Origin: Aliarcobacter thereius LMG 24486 | GTDB taxonomy: Bacteria > Campylobacterota > Campylobacteria > Campylobacterales > Arcobacteraceae | Direction: 5' to 3' | Assembly: GCF_004214815.1 (NCBI RefSeq) | Contig: NZ_CP035926.1 | Coordinates: 124,001-188,000 of the forward strand | Length of the DNA stretch: 64,000 bases | Shown here: piece after piece, positions 19,786 through 29,147 of the stretch | Numbering within the stretch: position 1 is the stretch's first letter | Layout of the letters: every line of letters starts with the position of its first letter | Translations under genes and position numbers: made by a program | Notes under the pieces: model-generated | The model's input: only the letters and a program-made list of their open reading frames with translations | Told to the model about the DNA's origin: nothing | Databases searched by the model: none

Positions 19786-20370
19786 TTGATAGTTTTTGTT
19801 ACAAGTAGAAATTTATGTAAAGATGATTTTCTAAATCGAATAGAGAAACTTTGTAGTTCAAACCCAGATATTTTGATATTAAGAGAGAAAGATATGGATT
19901 TTGGTTCATATCTTTTTTTGGCTAAAAAAGTTAAAGATATTTGTAAAAAATATGAAATAAGTTTTTATATAAATAGCAAAATAGATGTAGCAAAAAAGCT
20001 TGGTATTAAAAATATTCAAATAGGTTTTGATGATTTTTTAAAATATAAAAGAAGTTTAGAAGATTTTGAAAATATTATTGTATCTATTCATTCACTTGAT
20101 GAAGTAAAAACTCTTCAAAATGAAAATATAAAATATATTATTGCAGGTCATATTTTTGAAACAGCTTGTAAAAAAGGTTTAGAGCCAAGAGGTTTAGAAT
20201 TTTTAAAAGAACTTTGTAAAAATAGTCAAATACCAATTTTAGGAATAGGCGGAATAGATAAAAACAACTATAAACAAGTTTTAGAAAATGGTGCAAAAGG
20301 TTTTTGTATTATGAGTGAAATAATGCAAACAGAAAATCCAGAAACCGTAAAACAAGTTTATAAAAATTAA
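19786..20370 (+). CDS. ThiE/TenI family protein, TenI-like signature
   Basis: The 194-residue TIM-barrel protein belongs to the thiamine phosphate synthase/TenI superfamily (ILILREKDM near 33, GIGGIDKNN near 154). The loop GHIFETACKKGLEPRGLEFL resembles TenI (thiazole tautomerase) more than the GP(I/V)FPT motif of classical ThiE. It may act as the tautomerase, as thiamine phosphate synthase, or both. The start is TTG one base after the thiH stop, with AAGG about 8 nt upstream. It sits between thiH and thiD in the TPP-regulated operon. Confidence 0.82.
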   Translation: MIVFVTSRNLCKDDFLNRIEKLCSSNPDILILREKDMDFGSYLFLAKKVKDICKKYEISFYINSKIDVAKKLGIKNIQIGFDDFLKYKRSLEDFENIIVSIHSLDEVKTLQNENIKYIIAGHIFETACKKGLEPRGLEFLKELCKNSQIPILGIGGIDKNNYKQVLENGAKGFCIMSEIMQTENPETVKQVYKN

Positions 20371-20379
20371 GGAAAATAT

Positions 20380-21168
20380 ATGAAAAAAGTTTTAACAATA
20401 GCTGGAAGTGATTGTAGTGGTGGAGCTGGAATACAGGCAGATTTAAAAACATTTAGTTCATTTGGAACATTTGGGATGAGTGTTATTACTTCAATTGTTG
20501 CTGAAAATACTTTTAGAGTAATAGAAATCCAAGATATAAGGGTTGATATGGTAGAAAAACAGCTTATTGCTATTTTTGAAGATATCGTTCCAGATGCAGT
20601 TAAAATAGGAATGCTTCCAAGTAAAGAGATTATGAAATGTGTAGCAGATTTTTTAAAAAAGAATGATGCAAAAAATATAGTTATAGATCCAGTTATGTAT
20701 GCAAAAAATGGATCTGCTTTGATGGATATTGAGAATATTGATACTTTGATAAAAGAGATTATTCCATTAGCTTATGTATTAACTCCAAATATTCCTGAAG
20801 CTGAAGAGATAGCTAAAATGAAGATAAATAATCAAGAAGATATGAAAGAAGCTGCTATAAAGATTCATCAAATGGGTTGTAAAAATGTTCTTGTAAAAGG
20901 TGGTCACTCAAATGAAGATGTTGCTTGTGATATTTTGTATGATGGAAAAGAATTTTATAAATTTTGTGTAGAGAAGATTGATACAAAAAATACTCACGGA
21001 ACAGGTTGTACATATTCATCTGCAATTGCTTCCAATCTTGCTTTAGGTAAAAAAATAGAAGATGCACTTAAAATATCGAAAGATTATATTACAAATGCAA
21101 TAAAATACTCACTAGATATTGGTAAAGGACATGGACCTACGAACCATTTTTATAAATTTTTTAAATAA
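20380..21168 (+). CDS. thiD: Hydroxymethylpyrimidine/phosphomethylpyrimidine kinase ThiD
   Basis: ThiD phosphorylates HMP and HMP-P to HMP-PP. The 262-residue ribokinase-fold protein has AGSDCSGGAGIQADLKTFSS at the N-terminus, DPVMYAKNGSALMD in the middle, and the anion-hole/catalytic motif THGTGCTYSSAIASNL near 205. AAGGAAA precedes the start. It is the last gene of the thiamine operon and is followed by a bidirectional terminator. Confidence 0.95.
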   Translation: MKKVLTIAGSDCSGGAGIQADLKTFSSFGTFGMSVITSIVAENTFRVIEIQDIRVDMVEKQLIAIFEDIVPDAVKIGMLPSKEIMKCVADFLKKNDAKNIVIDPVMYAKNGSALMDIENIDTLIKEIIPLAYVLTPNIPEAEEIAKMKINNQEDMKEAAIKIHQMGCKNVLVKGGHSNEDVACDILYDGKEFYKFCVEKIDTKNTHGTGCTYSSAIASNLALGKKIEDALKISKDYITNAIKYSLDIGKGHGPTNHFYKFFK

Positions 21169-21172
21169 TAAA

Positions 21173-21197
21173 AAAGGAGCAACAATGTCGCTCCTTT
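21173..21197. terminator. Bidirectional terminator between thiD and rpsI
   Basis: Perfect 8-bp stem (21173-21180 with 21190-21197) with a 9-nt loop, preceded by an A-run and ending in T residues. It lies between the convergent thiD and rpsI genes. Confidence 0.7.
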
Positions 21198-21225
21198 GTA
21201 AAAATAGGTAAAAGATAAATAATAA

Positions 21226-21615
21226 TTATCTTTTTGAGAATTGAGAAGATTTTCTCGCTTTTTTTCTTCCGTATTTTTTTCTTTCAACAGATCTTGCATC
21301 TCTTGTTAATAAACCATATGGTTTTAAGATAGTTCTGAATTGCTCATCATAAGCAACTAAAGCTCTACTAATTCCATGTCTAGCAGCATCAGCTTGAGCA
21401 GAATATCCACCACCTAATGTTTTTACTATTACATTTACAGAAGTTTCTTGTTTAGCTACTTGTAATGGTTGCATAACTCTTTTTTTGATTGACTCATGAC
21501 CACCAAGCCATTGATCTAAAGATTGTCCATTTACAGTTAATTGTCCATTTCCATTCTCTAACCAAACTTTAGCTATTGCTGTTTTTCTTCTTCCAGTTGC
21601 ATATACTTTTGCCAT
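21226..21615 (-). CDS. rpsI: 30S ribosomal protein S9
   Basis: This 129-residue protein has the S9 N-terminus [19 protein letters not shown]. It ends in the basic tail [15 protein letters not shown] that reaches the P-site tRNA. It follows rplM after 5 bases, the conserved L13-S9 operon order. Confidence 0.97.
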   Translation of the reverse strand: MAKVYATGRRKTAIAKVWLENGNGQLTVNGQSLDQWLGGHESIKKRVMQPLQVAKQETSVNVIVKTLGGGYSAQADAARHGISRALVAYDEQFRTILKPYGLLTRDARSVERKKYGRKKARKSSQFSKR

Positions 21616-21620
21616 TACTA

Positions 21621-22040
21621 TTATCCTTTAATTTGAGCAGTATGAGGGTGTTCACTTCCTGCATATACTTTTAATTTTTTTAACATAGCTTTACCAAGAG
21701 TAGTTTTTGGAAGCATACCTCTAGTAGCTAATTTGTACAGTTTTTCTGGGTTCTTCTCAATCATATCAGACATTTTGTGAGTTTTTGTACTTCCAAAATA
21801 ACCTGAGTGAGTATAGTAATTTTTATCTTCTAATTTATTACCAGAAAATTTAGCTTTACTTGCATTGATTATTACAACATAATCTCCACAATCAACATTT
21901 GGAGTATAGCAAGGTTTATTTTTACCTCTTAAAATTGTTGCAACTTCAGTTATGATTCTTCCGAATATTTTACCTTCTGCATCAACTACAATCCAATCTC
22001 TTTGAATTTCATTGGCTTTTGCCATTTGAGTAAATTTCAT
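21621..22040 (-). CDS. rplM: 50S ribosomal protein L13
   Basis: 139-residue L13 with [19 protein letters not shown], the [20 protein letters not shown] region and the typical [19 protein letters not shown] near the C-terminus. AAGGGAG precedes the start. First gene of the rplM-rpsI operon. Confidence 0.97.
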   Translation of the reverse strand: MKFTQMAKANEIQRDWIVVDAEGKIFGRIITEVATILRGKNKPCYTPNVDCGDYVVIINASKAKFSGNKLEDKNYYTHSGYFGSTKTHKMSDMIEKNPEKLYKLATRGMLPKTTLGKAMLKKLKVYAGSEHPHTAQIKG

Positions 22041-22168
22041 TATTAACTCCCTTTCTTAAATGAGTTGGAATATTATTTAAGTTTAGCTTATAAAATACTT
22101 AAATTAAGTGTTTCTTAATAATAAAAATAAAATTTTATAAAAAATTGTTTTTTGGGTTTAAATATAAA

Positions 22169-22195
22169 TAAAGCATAGCTTAAAACTATGCTTTA
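22169..22195 (-). terminator. Terminator behind prfA
   Basis: A 10-bp perfect stem (22169-22178 with 22186-22195, 7-nt loop) lies 9 nt after the prfA stop. In minus-strand reading it is followed by a T-rich stretch. It separates rpsT-prfA from rplM-rpsI. Confidence 0.6.
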
Positions 22196-22203
22196 TAGTA
22201 GTT

Positions 22204-23271
22204 TTATAGACCGTTAGCTTCTATAAGTTTTGATTGATGATCAGCAATAAGAGGATCAATTACTTCATCAAACAAACCATCTTCTAAAATGCTATCTAAT
22301 CTATATAAAGTTAGATTGATTCTGTGGTCGCTTATTCTATTTTGTGGGAAATTATAAGTTCTAATTCTTCCACTTCTATCTCCAGTTCCAACTTGTTCTT
22401 TTCTATTGGCACCTTCAGCTTCCATTTTCTTTTCCATTTCAATTTCATAAAGCTTTGCTTTTAAAACTTTCATGGCTCTTTCTTTATTTTTATGTTGTGA
22501 TTTTTGATCTTGGTTTGTTACAACAATACCAGACGGAATGTGAGTAATTCTAACAGCTGAATCTGTTGTATTTACAGATTGACCACCATTTCCACTAGCT
22601 CTCATAACATCAATTTTTAGATCACTTTCACTTATTTCTACTTCAACATCATCAACTTCAGGCATAACAGCAACAGTAATAGCTGATGTGTGAACTCTTC
22701 CTTGAGATTCAGTTGCAGGAACTCTTTGAACTCTATGAGTTCCACCTTCAAATTTTAGTTTAGAATATACGTGATCACCTTTTACAAGAAAAACAAGTTC
22801 TTTGTAACCACCAGCTTCACTATCACTTGAGCTCATAATCTCAACTTTCCAATCATTATTCTCGGCATATCTTAAATATCCTCTGAACAGATCAGCAACA
22901 AAAAGCGCTGCTTCATCTCCTCCTGTTCCAGCTCTTAGCTCCAAATAGATATTTCTATCATCATTTGGATCTTTTGGAATCATTAGAAACTTTATCTCTT
23001 CTTCTAATTGAGGTTTTTTTAAATCCAGCTCTTTTAACTCTTCTTTTGCTAAATCTCCTAATTCAGGATCATCAAGCATAAGTCTGTTTTCTTCAATGTC
23101 ATTAAGAACTTTTATATATTCTTTTGCTTTTTCTACTATTGGTTCAATATTTGACTGCTCTTTAGAAAGCGAAGTCATTCTTTTTATATTACTAGATATG
23201 TCAGGAGACATCAAAAGATTTGTTATTTCCTCAAATCTAGCAATAAATGGTTGAAGTTTATCTTTTAACAT
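22204..23271 (-). CDS. prfA: Peptide chain release factor 1
   Basis: RF1 (355 residues) ends translation at UAA and UAG. The catalytic GGQ is in [19 protein letters not shown] (about 226-243), and the class I release-factor segments [21 protein letters not shown] and [21 protein letters not shown] are present. The stop-codon recognition loop resembles PxT-type RF1 rather than SPF-type RF2. It lies 13 bases behind rpsT. Confidence 0.96.
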   Translation of the reverse strand: MLKDKLQPFIARFEEITNLLMSPDISSNIKRMTSLSKEQSNIEPIVEKAKEYIKVLNDIEENRLMLDDPELGDLAKEELKELDLKKPQLEEEIKFLMIPKDPNDDRNIYLELRAGTGGDEAALFVADLFRGYLRYAENNDWKVEIMSSSDSEAGGYKELVFLVKGDHVYSKLKFEGGTHRVQRVPATESQGRVHTSAITVAVMPEVDDVEVEISESDLKIDVMRASGNGGQSVNTTDSAVRITHIPSGIVVTNQDQKSQHKNKERAMKVLKAKLYEIEMEKKMEAEGANRKEQVGTGDRSGRIRTYNFPQNRISDHRINLTLYRLDSILEDGLFDEVIDPLIADHQSKLIEANGL

Positions 23272-23284
23272 ATATGCCTAAAAA

Positions 23285-23545
23285 TTATATTGCATTAACT
23301 TTTAATTGAAGTCTGCTTACTTTTCTAGCTGCTGTTCCTTTTGCTAAAATACCTTTAGAAACACAGTGGTGTAAGTATTTGTTTGCAACTTTCATAGCTT
23401 CAACAGCTTTTTCTTTGTCAGCACTTTCAACTGCAACTAATACTTCTTTAGTTATGTTTTTAATTCTTGTTTTGAAAAATCTATTTCTAATAGTTTTTAC
23501 TATTGTTTGTCTAGCTCTTTTTTCAGAAGATTTATGATTTGCCAT
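23285..23545 (-). CDS. rpsT: 30S ribosomal protein S20
   Basis: Small 86-residue basic protein with the S20 start [19 protein letters not shown] and end [23 protein letters not shown] is upstream. It is divergent from glmM and precedes prfA. Confidence 0.96.
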   Translation of the reverse strand: MANHKSSEKRARQTIVKTIRNRFFKTRIKNITKEVLVAVESADKEKAVEAMKVANKYLHHCVSKGILAKGTAARKVSRLQLKVNAI

Positions 23546-23626
23546 TTTTTAACCTCTTTGTAAATTTTTAAAGGATAGAATACTATCCAAAATAACTTAA
23601 ACAGAGTTTAATTTTAGGAAGATTTA

Positions 23627-24961
23627 ATGAAACTATTTGGAACAGATGGGGTACGAGGAAAAGCTGGGGATTTTTTAGATGTTATAACTGTTATAAAATT
23701 AGCTCAAGCTGCTGGAATTCACTTTAGAAAACATTCAACTACAAACAAAATACTTGTAGGAAAAGATACTAGAAGAAGTGGATATATGATTGAAAATGCA
23801 CTTGTTAGTGGGCTTACATCAGTTGGTTATAATGTGATTCAAATTGGACCAATGCCAACTCCTGCAATTGCATATTTAACTGAAAGTATGAGATGTGATG
23901 CTGGAATTATGATAAGTGCTTCACACAATCCTTTTGAAGATAATGGAATTAAATTTTTTGATAACCATGGAGATAAACTAAGTGTAGAAGCTGAAAAATC
24001 TATTGAAAATATCTTTAATAATAATGAACAACTTCAATCAAATCAAGCAACAGGAAAAGAGATTGGTTCTTCAAAAAGAATTGATGATGTTATTGGAAGA
24101 TATATTGTTTCAATTAAGAGTTCTTTTCCGAAAGATTTAACATTAAAAGGGCTTAGAATTGTACTTGATTGTGCAAATGGTGCAGCATATAAAGTTGCTC
24201 CTACAATTTTAGAAGAGCTTGGTGCTGATGTTATTACAATTAACAATAAACCAAATGGATTCAATATAAATGATAATTGTGGAGCAATGCATCCAGAAAA
24301 TGTTGCAAAACTAGTTTCTGAATATAGAGCTGATATTGGTCTTGCTTTAGATGGAGATGCTGATAGACTAGTTGTTGTTGATGAAAAAGGTGAAATTGTT
24401 GATGGAGATAAATTAATTGGAGCTTTAAGTGTATATTTAAAAGATGAAAAGCTTCTAAAAAATGATACTTGTGTTGCAACAGTTATGTCAAATAAAGCTT
24501 TAGAAGATTATTTAAATTTACATAAAATAAAACTATTAAGAAGCAATGTTGGAGACAAATATGTTCTTGAACTTATGAAAGAAAATTCTTCAAACTTTGG
24601 TGGAGAACAAAGTGGACATATAATTTTTTCAGATGCTGCAAAAACAGGAGATGGTTTGGCATCAGCACTTCAAGTTTTGGCATTGATTATAAAATCAAAA
24701 AAGAGTGCAAGTGAAGCTTTAAATCCATTTACTTTATATCCACAAATCTTACACAATATGAAAGTTAGTGAAAAAATTCCTTTGGATAATATTAAAGGAT
24801 TAGAAGAACTTTTAAAACAAATTAGAGAAAAAGGAATTAGAGATTTAATTAGATACTCTGGAACAGAGAACAAAATAAGACTTTTACTTGAAGGTAAAAG
24901 TAAAAAAGATGTAGAAGATTCAATGGAAAAACTTATTGAGTTTTTTAAAAAAGCTCTATAA
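23627..24961 (+). CDS. glmM: Phosphoglucosamine mutase
   Basis: GlmM interconverts glucosamine-6- and -1-phosphate for peptidoglycan and LPS precursors. The phosphoserine loop [12 protein letters not shown] (about 97-108), metal loop [12 protein letters not shown] (about 241), sugar-binding GGEQSGHI (about 325) and phosphate loop [15 protein letters not shown] (about 408) are all intact. At 444 residues it has usual length. AGGAAG precedes the start. lspA begins 3 bases after its stop, a pairing common in this group. Confidence 0.97.
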   Translation: MKLFGTDGVRGKAGDFLDVITVIKLAQAAGIHFRKHSTTNKILVGKDTRRSGYMIENALVSGLTSVGYNVIQIGPMPTPAIAYLTESMRCDAGIMISASHNPFEDNGIKFFDNHGDKLSVEAEKSIENIFNNNEQLQSNQATGKEIGSSKRIDDVIGRYIVSIKSSFPKDLTLKGLRIVLDCANGAAYKVAPTILEELGADVITINNKPNGFNINDNCGAMHPENVAKLVSEYRADIGLALDGDADRLVVVDEKGEIVDGDKLIGALSVYLKDEKLLKNDTCVATVMSNKALEDYLNLHKIKLLRSNVGDKYVLELMKENSSNFGGEQSGHIIFSDAAKTGDGLASALQVLALIIKSKKSASEALNPFTLYPQILHNMKVSEKIPLDNIKGLEELLKQIREKGIRDLIRYSGTENKIRLLLEGKSKKDVEDSMEKLIEFFKKAL

Positions 24962-24964
24962 AAT

Positions 24965-25444
24965 ATGAATAGAAAATTAAAATTAGCAATGATTATTTTC
25001 ATTGTTATATTTATTGTAGATCAAATCATAAAGTATGGTTTTGCAAATTTAGGTTGGGATGCAAACGGAAGTGTAATGAGCTTGAAACTTGCATATAATT
25101 ATGGAGTTGCATTTTCAATGTTTGCATTTTTAGATGAATATCTAAAATATATACAGCTTGTTTTAGTAATAGCTGGAACTGTTTATCTACTTTTAAATAG
25201 AGATATTTTTTATAAATACTATTTCTCAATAGCTTTACTATATGCAGGTGGATTATCAAATATTTTAGATAGATTTACATATGGTGCTGTTGTTGATTAT
25301 TTTTATTGGCACTATTTATTTGAGTTTGCAATTTTTAATTTTGCAGATGTGATGATAAATTTATCAGTTGCAATAATCATATTTATTCAAATAAAAGATG
25401 CAAAAGCAGAAAAAAAGCTAAAAAGTCAAAAAGATAAAGCTTAA
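24965..25444 (+). CDS. lspA: Lipoprotein signal peptidase (signal peptidase II)
   Basis: 159-residue inner-membrane aspartic protease that cleaves prolipoproteins. Four hydrophobic segments are visible, with the catalytic regions GGLSNILDRFTYGAVVDYF and FNFADVMINL holding the two Asp residues. It is tightly coupled to glmM. The lipoproteins in this window (10845 and 38233 genes) would be substrates. Confidence 0.95.
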   Translation: MNRKLKLAMIIFIVIFIVDQIIKYGFANLGWDANGSVMSLKLAYNYGVAFSMFAFLDEYLKYIQLVLVIAGTVYLLLNRDIFYKYYFSIALLYAGGLSNILDRFTYGAVVDYFYWHYLFEFAIFNFADVMINLSVAIIIFIQIKDAKAEKKLKSQKDKA

Positions 25445-25503
25445 AAATATTTAGATATAATCTAAGGCAAAATTTAAAAGTAAAAAATGAGTTAGGATAA
25501 AAG

Positions 25504-26784
25504 ATGGGTCAAACAATTACGGAAAAAATATTTAGTGAACATGTTGGAAAAAAGGTTTTTGCTGGAGAGATTGTAAGAAGCAAAATTGATATGGTTATTG
25601 GAAATGATATTACTACTCCAATTTCTATTAGAGCTTTTGAAGAAGGTGGTTTTAAAGAACTTGCAAATCCAGATGGTTTTGCTATTGTTTTAGATCACTT
25701 TATTCCTGCAAAAGATATTGCAAGTGCAAACCAAGCAAAAATTTCAAGAGATTTTGCAATGAAACATAATCTTAAAAACTTTTTTGATGAAAAGGATATG
25801 GGAATTGAACATGCACTTTTACCTGAAAAAGGATTAGTGATTCCAGGAGATGTAATTATTGGAGCAGATTCTCACACATGTACTCATGGAGCTTTAGGAG
25901 CATTTAGTACAGGGATGGGAAGTACTGATATCTCTTTTGGAATGATTACTGGTGGAAATTGGTTTAAAGTTCCTGAGTCAATTAAAATTGTATTTAAAGG
26001 TAAACCAGCACCTTTTGTAACAGGAAAAGACCTGATTTTAGAAATAATTAGAATTTTAGGAGTTGATGGGGCTTTATATAAAGCTTTAGAATTTACAGGA
26101 GATACAATTAAATATTTATCAATGGATGATAGATTTTCTTTATGTAATATGGCTATTGAAGCTGGAGCAAAGAATGGAATAGTTGCTTATGATGAAGTTA
26201 CAAAAGAGTTTTTAGATAGTGTTTCAAAAGCTAATAATGGTTTAAGAGCTGAGCCAAAAATTCATTATAGTGATGAAGATGCCACATATTGTCAAGTTAT
26301 TGAAATTGATGTTGAGAAATTAGAACCTGTAATTGCTTATCCATTTTTACCATCAAATGGACACAGTGTTTCACAAGCAGTTATTGACAACATAAGAGTA
26401 GATCAAGTATTTATTGGTTCATGTACAAATGGAAGATTAAGTGATTTTAAGGTTGCAGCAGAAATTTTAAAAGATAAAAAAGTTGCACGTCATGTAAGAG
26501 TTATTTTAACTCCAGGAACTCAAAAAATCCTAAGAGAAGCTACAAAACTTGGATATATTGATACTTTAGTTGATGCAGGAGCTGTTGTATCAAACCCAAC
26601 ATGTGGGGCATGTTTAGGTGGATATATGGGTATTTTAGGAGATGGTGAAGTATGTATATCTACAACAAATAGAAACTTTGTTGGAAGAATGGGAAGTAGA
26701 AGTTCAAAAATATATTTAGCAAATAGTGCAGTTGCAGCTGCAAGTGCAATTTCTGGATATATTACAGATCCTAGAAGTTTATAA
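25504..26784 (+). CDS. leuC: 3-isopropylmalate dehydratase large subunit
   Basis: LeuC isomerises isopropylmalate in leucine synthesis as a heterodimer with LeuD. The 426-residue protein has the aconitase-type [4Fe-4S] cysteines in ADSHTCTHGALGAF, GSCTNGRLSDF and NPTCGACLGGYMGIL. Length and motifs place it in the archaeal-type/HacA-like LeuC group. No leuD gene is adjacent. The stop overlaps the start of mobA by one base. Confidence 0.92.
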   Translation: MGQTITEKIFSEHVGKKVFAGEIVRSKIDMVIGNDITTPISIRAFEEGGFKELANPDGFAIVLDHFIPAKDIASANQAKISRDFAMKHNLKNFFDEKDMGIEHALLPEKGLVIPGDVIIGADSHTCTHGALGAFSTGMGSTDISFGMITGGNWFKVPESIKIVFKGKPAPFVTGKDLILEIIRILGVDGALYKALEFTGDTIKYLSMDDRFSLCNMAIEAGAKNGIVAYDEVTKEFLDSVSKANNGLRAEPKIHYSDEDATYCQVIEIDVEKLEPVIAYPFLPSNGHSVSQAVIDNIRVDQVFIGSCTNGRLSDFKVAAEILKDKKVARHVRVILTPGTQKILREATKLGYIDTLVDAGAVVSNPTCGACLGGYMGILGDGEVCISTTNRNFVGRMGSRSSKIYLANSAVAAASAISGYITDPRSL

Positions 26785-27362
26785 TGACTCAAATTCCATT
26801 TAAAATACCTTGTGTTATTTTAAGTGGTGGCAAAAGCCAAAGAATGGGAGAAGATAAATCTCTTCTTCCTTTTTCTTCTTCAAAAACTCTAATAGAATAT
26901 CAATATAATAGATTAAAACCATACTTCAATGATACTTTTATCTCTTCAAAAATAAATAAATTTTTATTTCTAAAAGATAGTTCAAAATTAATCTTAGATG
27001 AAAATAAAGATATATATTCTCCAATTTTAGCACTACAAACAATTTTAAAAAGATTTGATAAAGTTTTTATAATAACAGTTGATACTCCTTTTGTAAAAAT
27101 AGAAACTATAAAAGAACTAATAGAACATAGTGAAGGTTTTGATGTAGTTATTGCTAAAGATGAAGAGAAAACCCATAATCTTTGTGGAGTATTTTCTAAC
27201 AAGTGTTTAAAAATTATTAATCAAATGATTGAAGAAAATATACATAAGATAAACTATTTAATAAAGCAAACTAATTTTAAGATAATAAACTCTGATTATC
27301 AAAATGAATTCATCAATATCAACGATAAAACCGACTATCGAAGAGCTTTAAATATAATCTAA
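26784..27362 (+). CDS. mobA: Molybdenum cofactor guanylyltransferase MobA
   Basis: MobA attaches GMP to molybdopterin. The nucleotidyltransferase signature LSGGKSQRMGEDKSLLPF lies at about 12-29, and the metal-binding segment ITVDTPFV at about 95. The length of 192 residues is normal. The start codon shares one base with the leuC stop, so the two are translationally linked although functionally unrelated. Confidence 0.92.
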   Translation: MTQIPFKIPCVILSGGKSQRMGEDKSLLPFSSSKTLIEYQYNRLKPYFNDTFISSKINKFLFLKDSSKLILDENKDIYSPILALQTILKRFDKVFIITVDTPFVKIETIKELIEHSEGFDVVIAKDEEKTHNLCGVFSNKCLKIINQMIEENIHKINYLIKQTNFKIINSDYQNEFININDKTDYRRALNII

Positions 27363-27387
27363 AATTATAATCATTATAAAGCTTTTA

Positions 27388-27446
27388 CTTATAAAAATAA
27401 GTTAAATATTATATATCATTAGATAAGATAAACTTATTTTTATAAG
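27388..27446. repeat. Perfect 16-bp inverted repeat upstream of the sulfide-oxidation genes
   Basis: The arms at 27388-27403 and 27431-27446 are exact reverse complements separated by 27 nt. The right arm runs directly into the AAGGGA ribosome-binding site of the next gene. No T-run follows. It could be an operator, or a leader hairpin holding the ribosome-binding site at its base. Confidence 0.6.
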
Positions 27447-27454
27447 GGAAGAGT

Positions 27455-28924
27455 ATGAAAAAAGATGAATTAAACGAAGCATTAAAAATAGTTGATGCAG
27501 AGTTAAAAAAAGCTAAGATATCAAGAAGGGATGCTTTTAAGTTAGCAGGACTCGGAGGAGCAGCATTTTTAGCTGGTGGAAGTGAATTACAAGCTGCTAC
27601 TTTAGCTAGAGCAAGTAGTAATGCAAAAGGTAAGATTGTAATTATTGGTGGTGGTTTAGCAGGAGTCTCAACAGCTGCTTTACTATTAAGAAATTTATCA
27701 AATGCAGATATTACAATAGTTGAACCAAATCCTAAATCTGTATCATATCAACCAGGAACTACACTTGTTGGTTCAGGAGTATATACAAAAGATGATATAG
27801 ATTATGATACAAAAGATTATTATCCAAAAGAAGTTAAAGTAATAGAAAGTAAAGCTATTGATTTTAACCCTGAATCAAATAAAGTTATTTTAGAAAACAA
27901 AGATATATTGGAATATGATTTTTTAGTTGTTGCTGCTGGAATTGCACTGGATTATGGCTCAATAAAAGGGCTTGAAAATATTGGAGATATTTTTAGTGCA
28001 GGAGATGGAAGTAAAATAGTTAATACTTTTGGAAATAGTGGAATAACATCTGTTTATAATATTGATAGTTCTGTTCATATGTGGGAAGAGAGTAAAAAAT
28101 TCATAGAAAGAGCAAAAAAAGGTGAAGACTTAAATGCTATTTTTACAGCACCAAATACTCCTATAAAATGTGGTGGAGCACCAAAGAAAGTTATGTATTT
28201 ATTAAACTCTAGGCTAAATGAAGCAAAAGTTAGAAAAAGTGTAAATATGAGTTATTATGATGATGGAGATAAACTTTTTGGAGTAAAAGAGTATGCAGAT
28301 GCTATTGAAGAACAATTTATAAAAAGAGATTTCAAATGGAATTTTAAACATAATTTAACAGAAGTTGATATAGGAAAAAAACTTGCAGTTTTTGATAAAT
28401 ATTGGGAGGAACAAGGTTCTTACGACAAAGATTTAGAAGAGTATGAAATGATTACTAAAAATGAAAGAGTTGAAGTAGAATTTGATTTTTTACATATAAC
28501 TCCTCCACAAAAAGCTCCAGATGAGATTGGAAAGTCTGCAATAGGATCATCAAAATCTTGGGTTCCAGTTGATAAAGAGACTTTACAACATGTTAAATAT
28601 AAAAATATATTTGCTCTTGGTGATATTGCAGCAGTTCCAATGGGAAAAACAGGAGGAACAGTAAGAAAACAGTATAAAGTTTTAGTAGATAACCTAATCT
28701 CTGCAATGGAAGGAAAAGAGCTTACAGCAAAATTTGATGGATATACAGTTTGTCCACTAATTACAGATTTAGGAAAAGTTATGTTAGCAGAATTTAACTG
28801 GAGTGGAAAGCCAACTCCATCATTTCCACTAGATCCAATACAAGAGAGATGGATATGGTGGCTTTTAAAAGTTTATTTATTGAAACCAATGACACAATAT
28901 GGAATGTTAAGCGGTAGAGCATAG
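27455..28924 (+). CDS. Tat-exported FAD-dependent oxidoreductase, sulfide:quinone reductase/flavocytochrome c type
   Basis: The 489-residue protein begins with a twin-arginine signal (SRRDAFKLAGLGGAAFLAGG, about 23-42), so it is probably periplasmic. An FAD Rossmann motif follows (KIVIIGGGLAGVSTAALL, about 60). Two cysteines in the SQR/FccB positions are seen in TPIKCGGAPKKVMYL and YTVCPLITDLGKVMLAEF. It should oxidise sulfide to sulfur or polysulfide and pass electrons to quinone or a cytochrome. A small membrane protein and a three-domain rhodanese follow directly, supporting a sulfur role. Confidence 0.88.
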   Translation: MKKDELNEALKIVDAELKKAKISRRDAFKLAGLGGAAFLAGGSELQAATLARASSNAKGKIVIIGGGLAGVSTAALLLRNLSNADITIVEPNPKSVSYQPGTTLVGSGVYTKDDIDYDTKDYYPKEVKVIESKAIDFNPESNKVILENKDILEYDFLVVAAGIALDYGSIKGLENIGDIFSAGDGSKIVNTFGNSGITSVYNIDSSVHMWEESKKFIERAKKGEDLNAIFTAPNTPIKCGGAPKKVMYLLNSRLNEAKVRKSVNMSYYDDGDKLFGVKEYADAIEEQFIKRDFKWNFKHNLTEVDIGKKLAVFDKYWEEQGSYDKDLEEYEMITKNERVEVEFDFLHITPPQKAPDEIGKSAIGSSKSWVPVDKETLQHVKYKNIFALGDIAAVPMGKTGGTVRKQYKVLVDNLISAMEGKELTAKFDGYTVCPLITDLGKVMLAEFNWSGKPTPSFPLDPIQERWIWWLLKVYLLKPMTQYGMLSGRA

Positions 28925-28925
28925 T

Positions 28926-29147
28926 TTGAAAAGTTCTTTGAAGCTATTTTTAATAACTTTTGTAGTCTTAAGTTTACTTATGCACTACAAAGAGTTCTTA
29001 AATCAACCTATTGTTCATATTCAAAACTTATCTATTGCTGGAGCTTATGGATTTGGATCTTTTCATCCTATAATCTTTACAGCAATAATCTTTATTTTAC
29101 TTCTAATAGTAAAAACAATATTAAAATTTTTAAGGGTAATAAAATGA
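28926..29147 (+). CDS. Small membrane protein between the sulfide oxidoreductase and rhodanese genes
   Basis: A 73-residue protein with two hydrophobic segments (about 6-20 and 46-66) joined by a polar loop with FGSFHPIIF. I do not recognise a family. It uses a TTG start one base after the upstream stop and overlaps the next gene by 4 bases, so it is translated as part of the operon. It may anchor the exported partner proteins, but that is inference. Confidence 0.68.
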   Translation: MKSSLKLFLITFVVLSLLMHYKEFLNQPIVHIQNLSIAGAYGFGSFHPIIFTAIIFILLLIVKTILKFLRVIK

